This document shows, piece after piece, positions 1 through 8,024 of a stretch of DNA of 55,780 nucleotides. Source of the DNA: Alphaproteobacteria bacterium (GTDB lineage Bacteria > Pseudomonadota > Alphaproteobacteria > Micavibrionales > UBA2020); contig SCTB01000075.1 in the NCBI GenBank assembly GCA_004297545.1, forward strand, positions 1-55,780, given 5' to 3'. The translations under genes and the position numbers were made by a program. The notes under the pieces were generated by a model that did not search any database, was not told the origin of the DNA, and saw only the letters and a program-made list of their open reading frames with translations. Each line of letters begins with the position of its first letter. Position 1 is the stretch's first letter.

Positions 1-2
1 GC

Positions 3-581
3 CGCAACGAGACGGATTACACGGTCAAGGCGCCGGAGAAGGAGGCCCGCGTCGTCATCCTCGAACATCCGCGCCTGGGCGCCGACTACCAGATCGTGAC
101 GCCCGATCCGAAGGACGTCGAGGTGACGGCGGATCATTATCGTATCCGCGTGGAGCTTAAAGCCGGCGAGAAAAAGACCGTCCCGGTCGTGCTCGAAAAC
201 CAGTTGTGGCAGTCCTACAGCCTTTCGGGCATGGGCACCGACCAGCTGATGGCTTATGCGACGACGCAGGGCAAGCTCGATGCCGAAACGCGCAGGGTCT
301 TCCAGAAACTGGCCGACAAGCGCCGCGAAATGGACGCGCTCGACCAGCGCGGTTATGCGCTGGACAACGAGCGGCAGAATATCTTCAACGACCAGCAGCG
401 CGTGCGCGAGAACCTGAAGAGTCTCACCGCCAAGTCGGAAGTGCAGCAGAAGTACCTCGACAAGCTCAACGACCAGGAAGACCAGATCGAGAAGATCGAC
501 AAGGAAAAGCAGAAAATCGCCGAAGAGCGGCAGGAGCGGCAGAAGGAGCTCAGCGCGATGATCGCGGAGATCAGGATTTGA
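3..581 (+). CDS. C-terminal part of a coiled-coil conserved protein (5' end outside window)
   Basis: The reading frame is open from base 3 and has no start in the window that looks real, so this is the tail of a longer protein (192 residues visible). The first part (residues with ETDYTVKAPEKEARVVI, then EHPR) is beta-rich and resembles the end of DUF4139-type domains, which I offer as a weak family guess. From about residue 100 onward it becomes a strongly charged coiled coil full of K, E, Q and R. The TGA stop overlaps the TTG start of the next gene by three bases, which suggests translational coupling. I cannot assign a function. Confidence 0.7.
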   Translation, partial: RNETDYTVKAPEKEARVVILEHPRLGADYQIVTPDPKDVEVTADHYRIRVELKAGEKKTVPVVLENQLWQSYSLSGMGTDQLMAYATTQGKLDAETRRVFQKLADKRREMDALDQRGYALDNERQNIFNDQQRVRENLKSLTAKSEVQQKYLDKLNDQEDQIEKIDKEKQKIAEERQERQKELSAMIAEIRI

Positions 582-1153
582 AAATTGCGATTATCGGCAG
601 CGGGGTCTTCGGGACCTTCCTGGCGCAAGAACTCGGGGCTTATGCGGAAATTTCCGACGATGCGGATATTGTGATCCCGGCGGTGCCGGTATCGGCCTAT
701 GAAAACGTCGCGGAAAAATACAAGGGCCGGCATCTCGTCAACGTCTGTTCGGTGCAGCGCGTGCCGAACGAGACCTGCCTGCGCTGGAGCGACCGCGTCA
801 CCGGCATCCACCCGATGTTCGGGCCGCAGAGCCCCGTGACCAACCGCAGCTGCATCGTCACCCATACCTGCGCCGAAAGCAAACCGGTCATCGACCTGTT
901 CGCGAAAATCGGCTGCGAGATCGTGACGCATCACAACGGCAAGCCCATCACTGGAGCAGACCATGACGCGATGATGCGCAAGACGCATCTGCCGGTGCTG
1001 ATGTTCGGCGAGCTCGCGGCGCTGATTGTCGAGCAGGCGGCGGATGTGCCCGACAACTGCCTGCCCACCTCCTTCAAGCGGCTCAAAGCGCTGGCCGAGC
1101 AGATGAAGGATATGTCGCCCGGCACGGTCGAAAGCATCCGCAGTAATCTCTAA
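578..1153 (+). CDS. Short TyrA-like prephenate dehydrogenase family protein
   Basis: 191 residues from a TTG start at 578 that overlaps the upstream stop. The N-terminus (KIAIIGSGVFG) is a Rossmann NAD(P)-binding loop with GxGxxG. Further in, NVCSVQRVP and TGIHPMFGPQSP match the conserved substrate-site region of prephenate and arogenate dehydrogenases, which oxidatively decarboxylate prephenate in tyrosine synthesis. The protein is much shorter than typical TyrA (about 280-370 residues): most of the helical C-terminal dimerisation domain is missing or reduced, although residues after about 125 are helical. It may therefore be a divergent paralogue rather than the housekeeping enzyme. The longer open frame upstream of 578 is a shadow of the preceding gene. 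The family call is fairly sure; the activity is not. Confidence 0.75.
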   Translation: MKIAIIGSGVFGTFLAQELGAYAEISDDADIVIPAVPVSAYENVAEKYKGRHLVNVCSVQRVPNETCLRWSDRVTGIHPMFGPQSPVTNRSCIVTHTCAESKPVIDLFAKIGCEIVTHHNGKPITGADHDAMMRKTHLPVLMFGELAALIVEQAADVPDNCLPTSFKRLKALAEQMKDMSPGTVESIRSNL

Positions 1154-1163
1154 GGACGCCGTG

Positions 1164-1215
1164 CCCCTGCGAAGGCAGGGGCCCAGTTTATAACTGGATC
1201 CCCGCCTGCGCGGGG
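1164..1215. repeat. Triple-hairpin dispersed repeat between convergent genes
   Basis: Three perfect stem-loops lie end to end: CCCCTGC/GCAGGGG around GAAG (1164-1181), CCAGTT/AACTGG around TAT (1183-1197) and CCCCGC/GCGGGG around CTGC (1200-1215). The same style of GC-rich stem with a GAAG, CTGC, TTTC or TTTT loop recurs at 21897, 21984, 22136 and 24649. It sits between two convergent genes and could end or protect both transcripts. Confidence 0.7.
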
Positions 1216-1256
1216 AAACGAAGATGATTCCATGTAAAAAGGGACCGGCACGGCCG

Positions 1257-1826
1257 CTATCCCGGCCACTCCAGAAACTTGACGGTCGCGATGCCGTAGC
1301 TGCGCTCGTCGTGCTGGATGAATCCGGCGGGCGCGCTCTCCGGCTGGCGCCTGGCCATTTCGACGACGCAGATGGCGCCTTGCTTCAGCCAGTCCTTTTC
1401 GGCCAGTCCGGTCAGCGACTTGGCGGCCATATCCTTGCCATAGGGGGGATCGAGGAAGACAAGCGTGCGCGGCTCAACATACAGCGGCCGCGGCACCGGC
1501 TTCAGCCCGTCAAAGCGCATGAGCATCGAGCGTTCCTTTAGCCCAAGCGTCTGAATGTTTTCTTCGCAGACGTGCGCGGCGGCGGGCTCGCGTTCGACGA
1601 AAATGGCATGAAGGGCGCCCCGGGACAGAGCTTCGAGGCCGAGCGCGCCGGTGCCTGCGAAGACGTCGATAACGCGCGCGCCGTCAAGAATCTCGCTGCG
1701 CCGCCACTTTGCATGATGCAGGATGTTGAAAACGGCCTCGCGCGCGCGGTCGCTCGTCGGGCGCGTTGCGCTTCCCTTCGGGCTTCCGATCGCCCGTCCC
1801 TTCAAGTCTCCGCCGACAATGCGCAT
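1257..1826 (-). CDS. rsmD: 16S rRNA (guanine(966)-N2)-methyltransferase RsmD
   Basis: 189 residues. The start MRIVGGDLKGR is the characteristic RsmD N-terminus and is preferred over an upstream in-frame extension. The SAM-binding region reads RVIDVFAGTGALGLEAL, and the catalytic N-methyltransferase motif is DPPY (in VFLDPPYGKD). SATRPTSDRAREAVFN is the family RNA-site motif. The enzyme methylates G966 of 16S rRNA in the small subunit. It stands alone, converging with the TyrA-like gene. Confidence 0.95.
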   Translation of the reverse strand: MRIVGGDLKGRAIGSPKGSATRPTSDRAREAVFNILHHAKWRRSEILDGARVIDVFAGTGALGLEALSRGALHAIFVEREPAAAHVCEENIQTLGLKERSMLMRFDGLKPVPRPLYVEPRTLVFLDPPYGKDMAAKSLTGLAEKDWLKQGAICVVEMARRQPESAPAGFIQHDERSYGIATVKFLEWPG

Positions 1827-1871
1827 GCTGTCATGGTCTCCGGCAGAGATTGTAACATTTTCCGGAGCGCG

Positions 1872-1906
1872 ATACAAAACGGCCCGTCTTAAATCAGGAC
1901 GGGCCG
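1872..1906 (-). terminator. Rho-independent terminator, minus strand
   Basis: A perfect 9-bp stem CGGCCCGTC/GACGGGCCG (1880-1888 and 1898-1906) has a 9-base loop and is followed, reading leftward on the minus strand, by GTTTTGT. It lies just past the stop of the secreted-protein gene at 1934 and before rsmD, so it should end the former transcript. Confidence 0.75.
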
Positions 1907-1933
1907 GTTCTGTTTGCCCGGAAGGGCAATAAT

Positions 1934-2497
1934 TCAGGGATACGGCATATACCGCGAGTTCGGCTGGCAGGTCGTGGCCGGAAGCGGCGCACAGCATCCC
2001 GAGCCGCCGATGCCGGCGGTATTGGTGCCGCCGCAGTCGATGACGGCGTCCCAGGCGCTGCCGTCCGGCATGACGATATAGTCAACGGAGTGACCGTTAT
2101 AGGCGGTGCCGTAGTTCTTTGAGAGCAGTCCCGCGCCATTGCCCAGAATCGTCACGGCGCGTTCCACAATTTGCCCGCAATTGTTGCCGGTCAGGTCTGC
2201 GCCTTCCGCCGTCAGCTGATCCTTTGCGGTCTGAATGGCGCCGACGAGGTCAAAGCTCGGCGGGGGCGATTCCAGCATCGGCGGGCTTTGCTGGTCGCAT
2301 GGCAGACTCGGTGCCCCGCCGCCCGGCGGGGGTGTGAGATAGTTTTGAGCGCCGCCAACCTGGTTGAGGCTGGTGGGGGCCTTGCTGCCCGAGCAATAGT
2401 TCTCCTTGCAGGCATAGGCCGTGGGCCCGGCCAGTGCGAAGCACAGCGCCAAGGGAACCGCGAGCTTCACCAGCGTTTCCAAAACATTTCTCCTCAT
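1934..2497 (-). CDS. Secreted Cys-containing protein of unknown function
   Basis: 187 residues. The start at 2497 is chosen because AAAGGAG lies upstream at good spacing and because MRRNVLETLVKLAVPLALCF through PTAYA is a clear Sec signal peptide, cleaved near residue 29. The mature part begins with CKENYC, then a Pro/Gly-rich stretch, then a mixed region (QIVERAVTILGNG, VDYIVMPDGSAWDAVIDCGG) with further cysteines near the end (GCC, TTC), consistent with an envelope or extracellular disulfide protein. It is transcribed divergently from the A/B secreted cluster that begins at 2794 and may belong to it, but I see no sequence similarity to those proteins. Family not recognised. Confidence 0.7.
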   Translation of the reverse strand: MRRNVLETLVKLAVPLALCFALAGPTAYACKENYCSGSKAPTSLNQVGGAQNYLTPPPGGGAPSLPCDQQSPPMLESPPPSFDLVGAIQTAKDQLTAEGADLTGNNCGQIVERAVTILGNGAGLLSKNYGTAYNGHSVDYIVMPDGSAWDAVIDCGGTNTAGIGGSGCCAPLPATTCQPNSRYMPYP

Positions 2498-2728
2498 AGC
2501 CCTTTCTCCTTTCGCCTTCCTTGCGGAAGACAGATCAACGGACGGCAGCGCGGTTAAGTGTGCGTTTTTCCGGACATATCGAATTTTATTAAAAATACTC
2601 CTATCCCTATTATACATGATACTGCGCCTCCCCTTAAGGAAAGATGAAAAGAGGCGGCATTTTGGCTGGAAAGATAAGGTATTTCCCAAATTATTCCATG
2701 GGTTAATTTGAAACCGGATAGTTTCGCC

Positions 2729-2757
2729 AAGACACGTCCCGCAAATTTTGCTAAAAT
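2729..2757 (+). promoter_or_regulatory. Sigma70-like promoter of A1, duplicated ahead of A2
   Basis: AAGACA (2729-2734), 17 bases, TAAAAT (2752-2757). The same hexamers and spacing occur at 3641-3669, inside a longer conserved leader: GCAAATTTTG before the -10, and TTTCAGCGATG over the start codon. Conservation between two paralogous leaders is the main support. The intergenic region 2498-2793 is otherwise AT-rich, with no gene seen. Confidence 0.55.
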
Positions 2758-2793
2758 AGTAGATAGACGTAAATATCTCGTGGTGTTTCAGCG

Positions 2794-3513
2794 ATGCTTA
2801 CCAGAGCCGGAAACCTGTCTTTATGCTTTGCCTTTTTCCTGGGCTGCCTGCTCTTGGCCCCTTCCGGCGCAAAAGCGCAACCTGTGGAAGGTTGCGACCA
2901 GAGAGTCCAGGAAGCGCAGGAAGCGAAATCCACGGTGCGCACCGCAACCGACGTCAACGTCACGGAAGAGCATATCGAAAAACCCGACAGCACAATGGCG
3001 ACGACCTGCTTCAACTTCCTTTCGGGCATCAACGCAAGCGGCGCTGCAAGCGGCGGCGGCGGCATTTTCTCGGGGGATTTTATCAGCGCAAGCCCTTCCG
3101 GCAACGCGGGGGGCGTGAGGGCCACGATCCAGGACGCGCTCCAGACCTTCTATACTGCTTATATGGATGCCATGGGCGCGGACTCGGGCCTTGTGGATTA
3201 CACGCAGACGGCGCTGAGCAACAACCCGGCCTGCACTGAAACGGCGGATCTCTGGACTCAGGTGAAGCAGGGCGGCGTCGAGCAGGGCGTGCCGATGGCG
3301 ACAATTACGGATCTTATCAACGGCACAATGCCTGGCGGCGCAAATACGGATTATACGAAAAACTGGGGCATTGAGTCAGGCACCGACAATAACTTCAGCA
3401 ACTTTGCAACGAAGCTGGGTGCCCAGCCGCCAGCCTTTCAACCCGCCTATCTGCCTACAAATGGCTTCTGCCAGGACCTGATTACCGCTGGCGTCACCGG
3501 GGCCTGCCCATAA
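2794..3513 (+). CDS. Secreted family A protein, copy A1
   Basis: 239 residues. Signal peptide residues 1-28 (ends GAKA). The mature protein carries the family A motifs: GCDQRV near the N-terminus, EEHIEKPDS, TCFNF, GGIFSGDF, IQDALQTFY, DYTQTAL, PACTETADLW, the DLINGTMPGGA motif and a C-terminal CxxLITAGVTGACP. It has five mature cysteines at positions shared with A2 and A3, so exported and probably disulfide-bonded. It stands apart from the A2-B1-A3-B2 run and has its own promoter. There is no obvious Shine-Dalgarno: the start sits in TTTCAGCGATG, a context also seen at A2. No known family recognised. Confidence 0.8.
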   Translation: MLTRAGNLSLCFAFFLGCLLLAPSGAKAQPVEGCDQRVQEAQEAKSTVRTATDVNVTEEHIEKPDSTMATTCFNFLSGINASGAASGGGGIFSGDFISASPSGNAGGVRATIQDALQTFYTAYMDAMGADSGLVDYTQTALSNNPACTETADLWTQVKQGGVEQGVPMATITDLINGTMPGGANTDYTKNWGIESGTDNNFSNFATKLGAQPPAFQPAYLPTNGFCQDLITAGVTGACP

Positions 3514-3640
3514 TTCTCCGTTTTCTTTCATCCGCCTTCGGATATTTGAGGTTTCCGGCCCGGTTTCGGGGTGCTGGTCTGTATATGTGTAAATTTTCCT
3601 TGTTTTTCTTGCGGTTAGCATAAATTTCTTCAGTTTGCCC

Positions 3641-3669
3641 AAGACAATTCCAGCAAATTTTGTTAAAAT
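3641..3669 (+). promoter_or_regulatory. Sigma70-like promoter of the A2-B1-A3-B2 run
   Basis: AAGACA (3641-3646), 17 bases, TAAAAT (3664-3669). The boxes, spacing and flanking GCAAATTTTG match the A1 promoter at 2729-2757, so the regulatory region was duplicated along with the gene. Confidence 0.55.
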
Positions 3670-3701
3670 GAAAGATATATCTGGGTATTGGGGTTTCAGC
3701 G

Positions 3702-4544
3702 ATGATTATCAAAGCCAGAAACATCTCAACGCGCGCCTATTTGCTTGCCTTGTCAGCCAGTTGCGCCATGCTGATCGGGACGGCTGCGCTTGCGGCGCCT
3801 CCTCCGGCGGCGGGGCAGCTGATCGAAGGCTGCGACCAGCGAGTCCTTGATGCGGCGCAGGCCAAGGCGCGCTCGCTTGTCGTCCACGACTGGGCGATGA
3901 CAGAAGAAACCATCGACAAGCCGGACAGCCAGCTGGCCGTCACATGCTTCAATAACGAGGCTGGCGTCGCCATGGTCGAGGGCGGGACTATCTTTTCGGG
4001 CAACCTCGACGGCCACTGGTGGAGCACGGGCGTCACCTACCCGTATAACGCCAGCAACCCGCCCGTATGGACGAACGACACGTACTACACGGAAGACATC
4101 GAGGACGCGCTGAACGGCTTCTATGATGAATTCACGGATTCGATGGGCGTCCTCGGCACTGTCGACTATACGACGACGACCATTGTCGATTCGGCAGCCT
4201 GCACCGAGGAACAAAATCTGTGGGGCGATCCGCCGGGCGGTACGCCCACGCCGGGCCTGGCCAATGGCGGCTTGCGGGGCGAGGGGGTCCGGGGCGGCAT
4301 ACCGTTCCTCACCGAAGACGATATCCGCGGCGTTTCCACGCCGGGCGGCGCCGGGGCGGACTACACGCAGGATTTAACCACGAATGCGGCGGAAATCACC
4401 GCCTATGACACCGCGCTGCAGCAGCTGGCGCCCGCGAACATAAAGCCGGTGATACCCGCATTCCCCAATGGCGTGATCCAGCTTAACGCTTACAACTCCT
4501 GCAACGTCCTGCTGACCGCAGGTGTGGCGACGTCATGCCCGTAA
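3702..4544 (+). CDS. Secreted family A protein, copy A2
   Basis: 280 residues, the longest family A member. Signal peptide to about residue 31 (AALA). Shared family A landmarks in order: EGCDQRVLDAAQAKA, EETIDKPDSQLAVTCFNN, GTIFSGN, IEDALNGFYDEFTDSMG, VDYTTT, ACTEEQNLW, IPFLTEDDIRGVSTPGGAG and SCNVLLTAGVATSCP. Compared with A1 it has extra residues around 110-130 (WWSTGVTYPYNASNPPVW) and a Gly/Pro-rich insertion after the CxxxxNLW motif. Five mature cysteines. It heads a tight run: B1 starts 17 bases downstream. Function unknown. Confidence 0.8.
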   Translation: MIIKARNISTRAYLLALSASCAMLIGTAALAAPPPAAGQLIEGCDQRVLDAAQAKARSLVVHDWAMTEETIDKPDSQLAVTCFNNEAGVAMVEGGTIFSGNLDGHWWSTGVTYPYNASNPPVWTNDTYYTEDIEDALNGFYDEFTDSMGVLGTVDYTTTTIVDSAACTEEQNLWGDPPGGTPTPGLANGGLRGEGVRGGIPFLTEDDIRGVSTPGGAGADYTQDLTTNAAEITAYDTALQQLAPANIKPVIPAFPNGVIQLNAYNSCNVLLTAGVATSCP

Positions 4545-4561
4545 GCAGAGGATAGAAACAC

Positions 4562-5767
4562 ATGAAAAGAATTCTTCTGTTTGCTTTATTCGCGATGCTG
4601 CTGACCGGGCTCTCGGCTACGGCGTCGCTGGCCGCCTGCCGGCCGGGATGCGATTGCCCGCCCAATGGCGGCGCCAACGACCAGGGCAGCCATAACTACG
4701 CCGACACCGGCTTCTTCGGCATGCAGGAAGCGCGCGCGCAGTCGATCATCGTGCGCGACCGTTCCACCGCCCGCCAGATTCATCACCAGAACGACAACGG
4801 TCCCGGCATGACCTGCTTCGACCACGCGATGGGGCTCACCTCGCGCCTTGGCCAGCTGTTTTCCGATATCGTTCCGCAGGGCATTCCGGCCGCCAGCACG
4901 CGCGCCTTCGGCACCGTCGCCTATCAGGCTTACGGTTCCGACCAGTGGCTCTCGAAAGCGCTGGACGTGGTCATCTATCCCACTCTTTCAGAGCACGCCA
5001 ACGACTTCCAGCCCGACTCTCTGTCCTTCATACTGGGCGCAACGGCGTTCCCCTTCTGGGGCGGCTTCATGGGCGCCATCAACGGGTTTATTTCGTCCAT
5101 CATGGGCGTCGTCAACCAGATTACGTCTTACGTGAACACGCTGAACACCCTGTGGAGCTATTTCCAGCAGATCGTCAATGCGCTGAACGGCCAGATACCG
5201 ACCTGGATCATCGCGCTGGTTCCGACCATCACGGCTTTCTGGAACAGCGTGGTGCTCCCCATGATTAACGCCACGATCGGCGCGCTTCTCAGCGCCGTGA
5301 ACGGCATCATGCAGACGATCACCAACACGATCATGGGCGTGCTCGGAAGCATGACCAACTTCATGAATCCGGCTGGCCCGGCGCCGCAGGATGAGTGCGC
5401 GCGCATCCAGAACCTGTGGGGCGTCGGCGGCGGCTTCCCGGCCGTGTTCCAGACCGGACTGATGCGCGCCCTGACCGGCACCGGCATTCAGACCGGCAAC
5501 TCCTATTTTTCCTATGCGAACCTGCTGACGATGGCGCCGGCGGGCGTCGGGCAGGACTTCCTGAACGAGCTCAATCTGCCGACGCCGGCGCTGAACCAGG
5601 GAATGATGAACCGCGCGCTGTCCAACCTGACGGGCCCCTTGTCGGGCCCCGGGGCCGGCGTGCTGAGAAGCTGGACGGTGCCGCCGGCGGGCATGACGAA
5701 CTTGCCGAATGCCGCGCCTGCGTACAGTCCGGGCGCGAATACAACCCTTATCCTCAACGCCATGTGA
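4562..5767 (+). CDS. Secreted family B protein, copy B1, with hydrophobic central domain
   Basis: 401 residues. Signal peptide 1-24. A cysteine cluster CRPGCDC follows, then EARAQSIIVRD, RQIHHQNDNGPGMTCFD and RLGQLFSDI. These align with the family A order (AKA, IDKPDS, TCFN, GQMFGGD). Residues about 155-268 form a long, fairly hydrophobic, Asn/Thr/Ile-rich segment with no counterpart in A. After it come DECARIQNLWG (279-287), YFSYANLLTMAPAGVG and a Pro-rich tail. I read B as an A-type protein with a membrane-active or amphipathic insertion. It lies between A2 and A3 with gaps of 17 and 8 bases, so co-expression is very likely. Confidence 0.8.
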   Translation: MKRILLFALFAMLLTGLSATASLAACRPGCDCPPNGGANDQGSHNYADTGFFGMQEARAQSIIVRDRSTARQIHHQNDNGPGMTCFDHAMGLTSRLGQLFSDIVPQGIPAASTRAFGTVAYQAYGSDQWLSKALDVVIYPTLSEHANDFQPDSLSFILGATAFPFWGGFMGAINGFISSIMGVVNQITSYVNTLNTLWSYFQQIVNALNGQIPTWIIALVPTITAFWNSVVLPMINATIGALLSAVNGIMQTITNTIMGVLGSMTNFMNPAGPAPQDECARIQNLWGVGGGFPAVFQTGLMRALTGTGIQTGNSYFSYANLLTMAPAGVGQDFLNELNLPTPALNQGMMNRALSNLTGPLSGPGAGVLRSWTVPPAGMTNLPNAAPAYSPGANTTLILNAM

Positions 5768-5775
5768 GGTCGGTC

Positions 5776-6519
5776 ATGAAAGGTAGCATGTTCAGAACAC
5801 GTTTCGCGCTTTCGGCCCTCACGCTGTGCTGCGCCCTGTTTATCAGCTGGGGCGCCGTTGCCGACCAGATCGACGCGGCATCGGGCACCACGCCGGGATG
5901 CGACCGCAAGGTGCTGGATGCCATGAGCGCGAAGGCCAACGCCCGCATCGCCTATGACGTCGCCTCGACCGAGCAGGTGATCGACAAGCCGGACAGCATT
6001 CTTGCGCTGACGTGCTTTAACAACGCCGCCGGCAATGCGGCGCTGAAGATAGGCCAGATGTTCGGCGGCGACTTTACGACCCCCCTGGGCAAGATCATTC
6101 CGGACGCGCTGACCGCCTTTTACGATGATTACAAGCTGGCGGATGGCTATGAAACAGGAACTGTCGACTATACGCAGACGGCCCTTGGCACCGGCATCAC
6201 AAGCTGCGACTTCATCCAGGACGAATGGGACTCGATCAAGCAGGAAGGCATCCAGGACAATATTCCTTATCCGAAGCATTCGGACTATATCACCGGCACC
6301 CAGCCGAACGGGGTGACGACGGTGCTTGGAGGGTCGAACTTCGACAAGGACTGGAACCAGGCGGTCGCCGACAACGATTTCGGCAGCGTGAGCACGGCGA
6401 TCACCAACCTGCCGATTGCGAACACGCCGACGACGTTCATGTCGAGTCCTGTGAACACCGATACCGAATGCGACGCGATGTTCAAGGCGGGCATTACCGG
6501 CTCGGCGGCATGTCCTTGA
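5776..6519 (+). CDS. Secreted family A protein, copy A3
   Basis: 247 residues. GAGG lies 7 bases before the ATG at 5776; a longer in-frame extension upstream is a shadow of B1. Signal peptide to about residue 29 (GAVA). Family A landmarks: PGCDRKVLDAMSAKANARIA, TEQVIDKPDSILALTCFNN, KIGQMFGGDF, IPDALTAFYDDY, VDYTQTAL, SCDFIQDEW, SDYITGTQPNG and a C-terminal ECDAMFKAGITGSAACP. Five mature cysteines as in A1 and A2. It follows B1 by 8 bases and precedes B2 by 22, forming a second A-B pair. Function unknown. Confidence 0.8.
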   Translation: MKGSMFRTRFALSALTLCCALFISWGAVADQIDAASGTTPGCDRKVLDAMSAKANARIAYDVASTEQVIDKPDSILALTCFNNAAGNAALKIGQMFGGDFTTPLGKIIPDALTAFYDDYKLADGYETGTVDYTQTALGTGITSCDFIQDEWDSIKQEGIQDNIPYPKHSDYITGTQPNGVTTVLGGSNFDKDWNQAVADNDFGSVSTAITNLPIANTPTTFMSSPVNTDTECDAMFKAGITGSAACP

Positions 6520-6541
6520 AGGGGTCAAAAGGGATACGCGC

Positions 6542-7771
6542 ATGAAAAAGTTACTGACGATAGCTCTGTTCGCCGCCGCCCTTTTCGGCCTGTCGGTCAC
6601 GGCGTCTTATGCCGGCAGCAGCACCGAGTGCATGCCGGGCTGCTATTGCCCGAACGCGGGCGCATCGCCGCCGCCCAACCCGTCCTACATGATCGGCAAC
6701 TACAACCCGCCGCCCGGCCCCAACGGCATGATGAACCATGGCGGCGTCCTGGGGCTTCTTGAAAACCATTCGAACAGCATGCGCCTGCGCGACAAGGGCT
6801 ATGCGCGCCAGATCATTCCGCAGAACGACAACGGCCTTGGCATGACCTGTTACGACCGCGCGCTGGCGCTGAGCGCGCGCATGGGCTCGATATTCTCGGA
6901 TGTGGCGCCGGCAGGGGCCTTTCCCGGCGCGAACTCTGTCGTGTTCAAGTCGCCCATCTTTTCCCCGGCCGCAGGTACGGACAAATACCTTATCCAGGCG
7001 CTGAATGACGTCGTGCTGCCGCAGTTGCAGAACCATGTGAACGATTTCACCGATTCTCTTTCGGACAACCTTGGCGCAACGGTCGCCTCCGCCTTTATGG
7101 CGGCCATCATGGCGGCCTTCAACGCCCTTCTCGCGCCGATCATGGCGGCCATTACCACGCTGAACACCGCGATGTCCACGCTGAATACGCTGTTCGGAAC
7201 GCTCAAGACGGCCATCCGCATGCTTCAGTTCGTGACGGGCGTTCCGTTCTTCCCCGTCGTGACGGGGTTCCTGGCGGCCATCAATGCGGCCTGGACCGCG
7301 GTTAGAAACTTTATCACCGCCACCATCAACGCCATTCAGGCGACAATCCGCGGCCTTGTGAATGCGTTGCTGGGATGGCTGATGGGCGGCGCCACGAGCA
7401 TGGCCGCCGCCAGCGGCTCGGGTAGCGGGGATTGCGACCGCATACAGCAGCTTTGGGGCAACGGGCAGCCGGCCTCCTTCATGACAAACGCGGGCCCGAA
7501 CTGGGAACGCGCGCTGACCCAGACCGGCCGCCAGGGCGGCACGCCATACTTCTCCTTCGGAGACCTTCTGTCCATGAACCCCGCGGGCGCCGGCGCCAAC
7601 ATGATTCAGGAACTGGGCAACGCGTCGAACTCGACGATCGTGAACAGCGTGCTGGGCGATATCGGGGCGGGCGGCGGCCTGAACAGGCCGGGCAATATCC
7701 TGAGCTACCCGACCTCTCCTCCGGCCTTCCCGCGCGGTACGCTGCCGGCAGGCATCATCAGCGGGATGTGA
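6542..7771 (+). CDS. Secreted family B protein, copy B2, with hydrophobic central domain
   Basis: 409 residues. Signal peptide 1-24, almost the same as in B1. The mature N-terminus has ECMPGCYCP, then a Pro/Asn-rich stretch, RLRDKGYARQIIPQNDNG, GMTCYD and ARMGSIFSD. Residues about 177-290 are the hydrophobic Ala/Ile/Thr/Asn-rich central segment, more Ala-rich than in B1, followed by GDCDRIQQLWG and YFSFGDLLSMNPAGAG. It has five mature cysteines at the same places as B1. Last gene of the run; the following gene converges with it. Pore-forming, tape-measure-like or adhesive roles are possible but unproven. Confidence 0.8.
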   Translation: MKKLLTIALFAAALFGLSVTASYAGSSTECMPGCYCPNAGASPPPNPSYMIGNYNPPPGPNGMMNHGGVLGLLENHSNSMRLRDKGYARQIIPQNDNGLGMTCYDRALALSARMGSIFSDVAPAGAFPGANSVVFKSPIFSPAAGTDKYLIQALNDVVLPQLQNHVNDFTDSLSDNLGATVASAFMAAIMAAFNALLAPIMAAITTLNTAMSTLNTLFGTLKTAIRMLQFVTGVPFFPVVTGFLAAINAAWTAVRNFITATINAIQATIRGLVNALLGWLMGGATSMAAASGSGSGDCDRIQQLWGNGQPASFMTNAGPNWERALTQTGRQGGTPYFSFGDLLSMNPAGAGANMIQELGNASNSTIVNSVLGDIGAGGGLNRPGNILSYPTSPPAFPRGTLPAGIISGM

Positions 7772-7778
7772 TCAAGCT

Positions 7779-8024
7779 TTAGTTGCGGTTTTTGAAAATA
7801 AGTTCCGCAAGCCGGCGCTCGAAGCCTTCGCGGTCCTTATGCTCTTCCAGGAATATTTCGACAACCCGGATGGCGGCGGCGCGGTCAGAAGGGGCGGCCT
7901 GGCCGCTTTTTGTCCCCGACAACGCCACTTCCGCCGCACGCCGTAACAGCTTCGGATCGACCCTTGCCTTCTGCTCCTCGATGCGGCGCCTGAGCTCCTC
8001 AAGCGCCTTTTCCCGGCTGTTCAT
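7779..8024 (-). CDS. Small conserved-looking hypothetical protein
   Basis: 81 residues, strongly charged and helical (EKALEELRRRIEEQKARVDP, then RAAAIRVVEIFLEEHKDREGF). No signal peptide or membrane segment. It converges with B2 and is divergent from waaA. I prefer it over the Ser/Arg-rich frame on the opposite strand because its composition looks protein-like. Family not recognised. Confidence 0.55.
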   Translation of the reverse strand: MNSREKALEELRRRIEEQKARVDPKLLRRAAEVALSGTKSGQAAPSDRAAAIRVVEIFLEEHKDREGFERRLAELIFKNRN

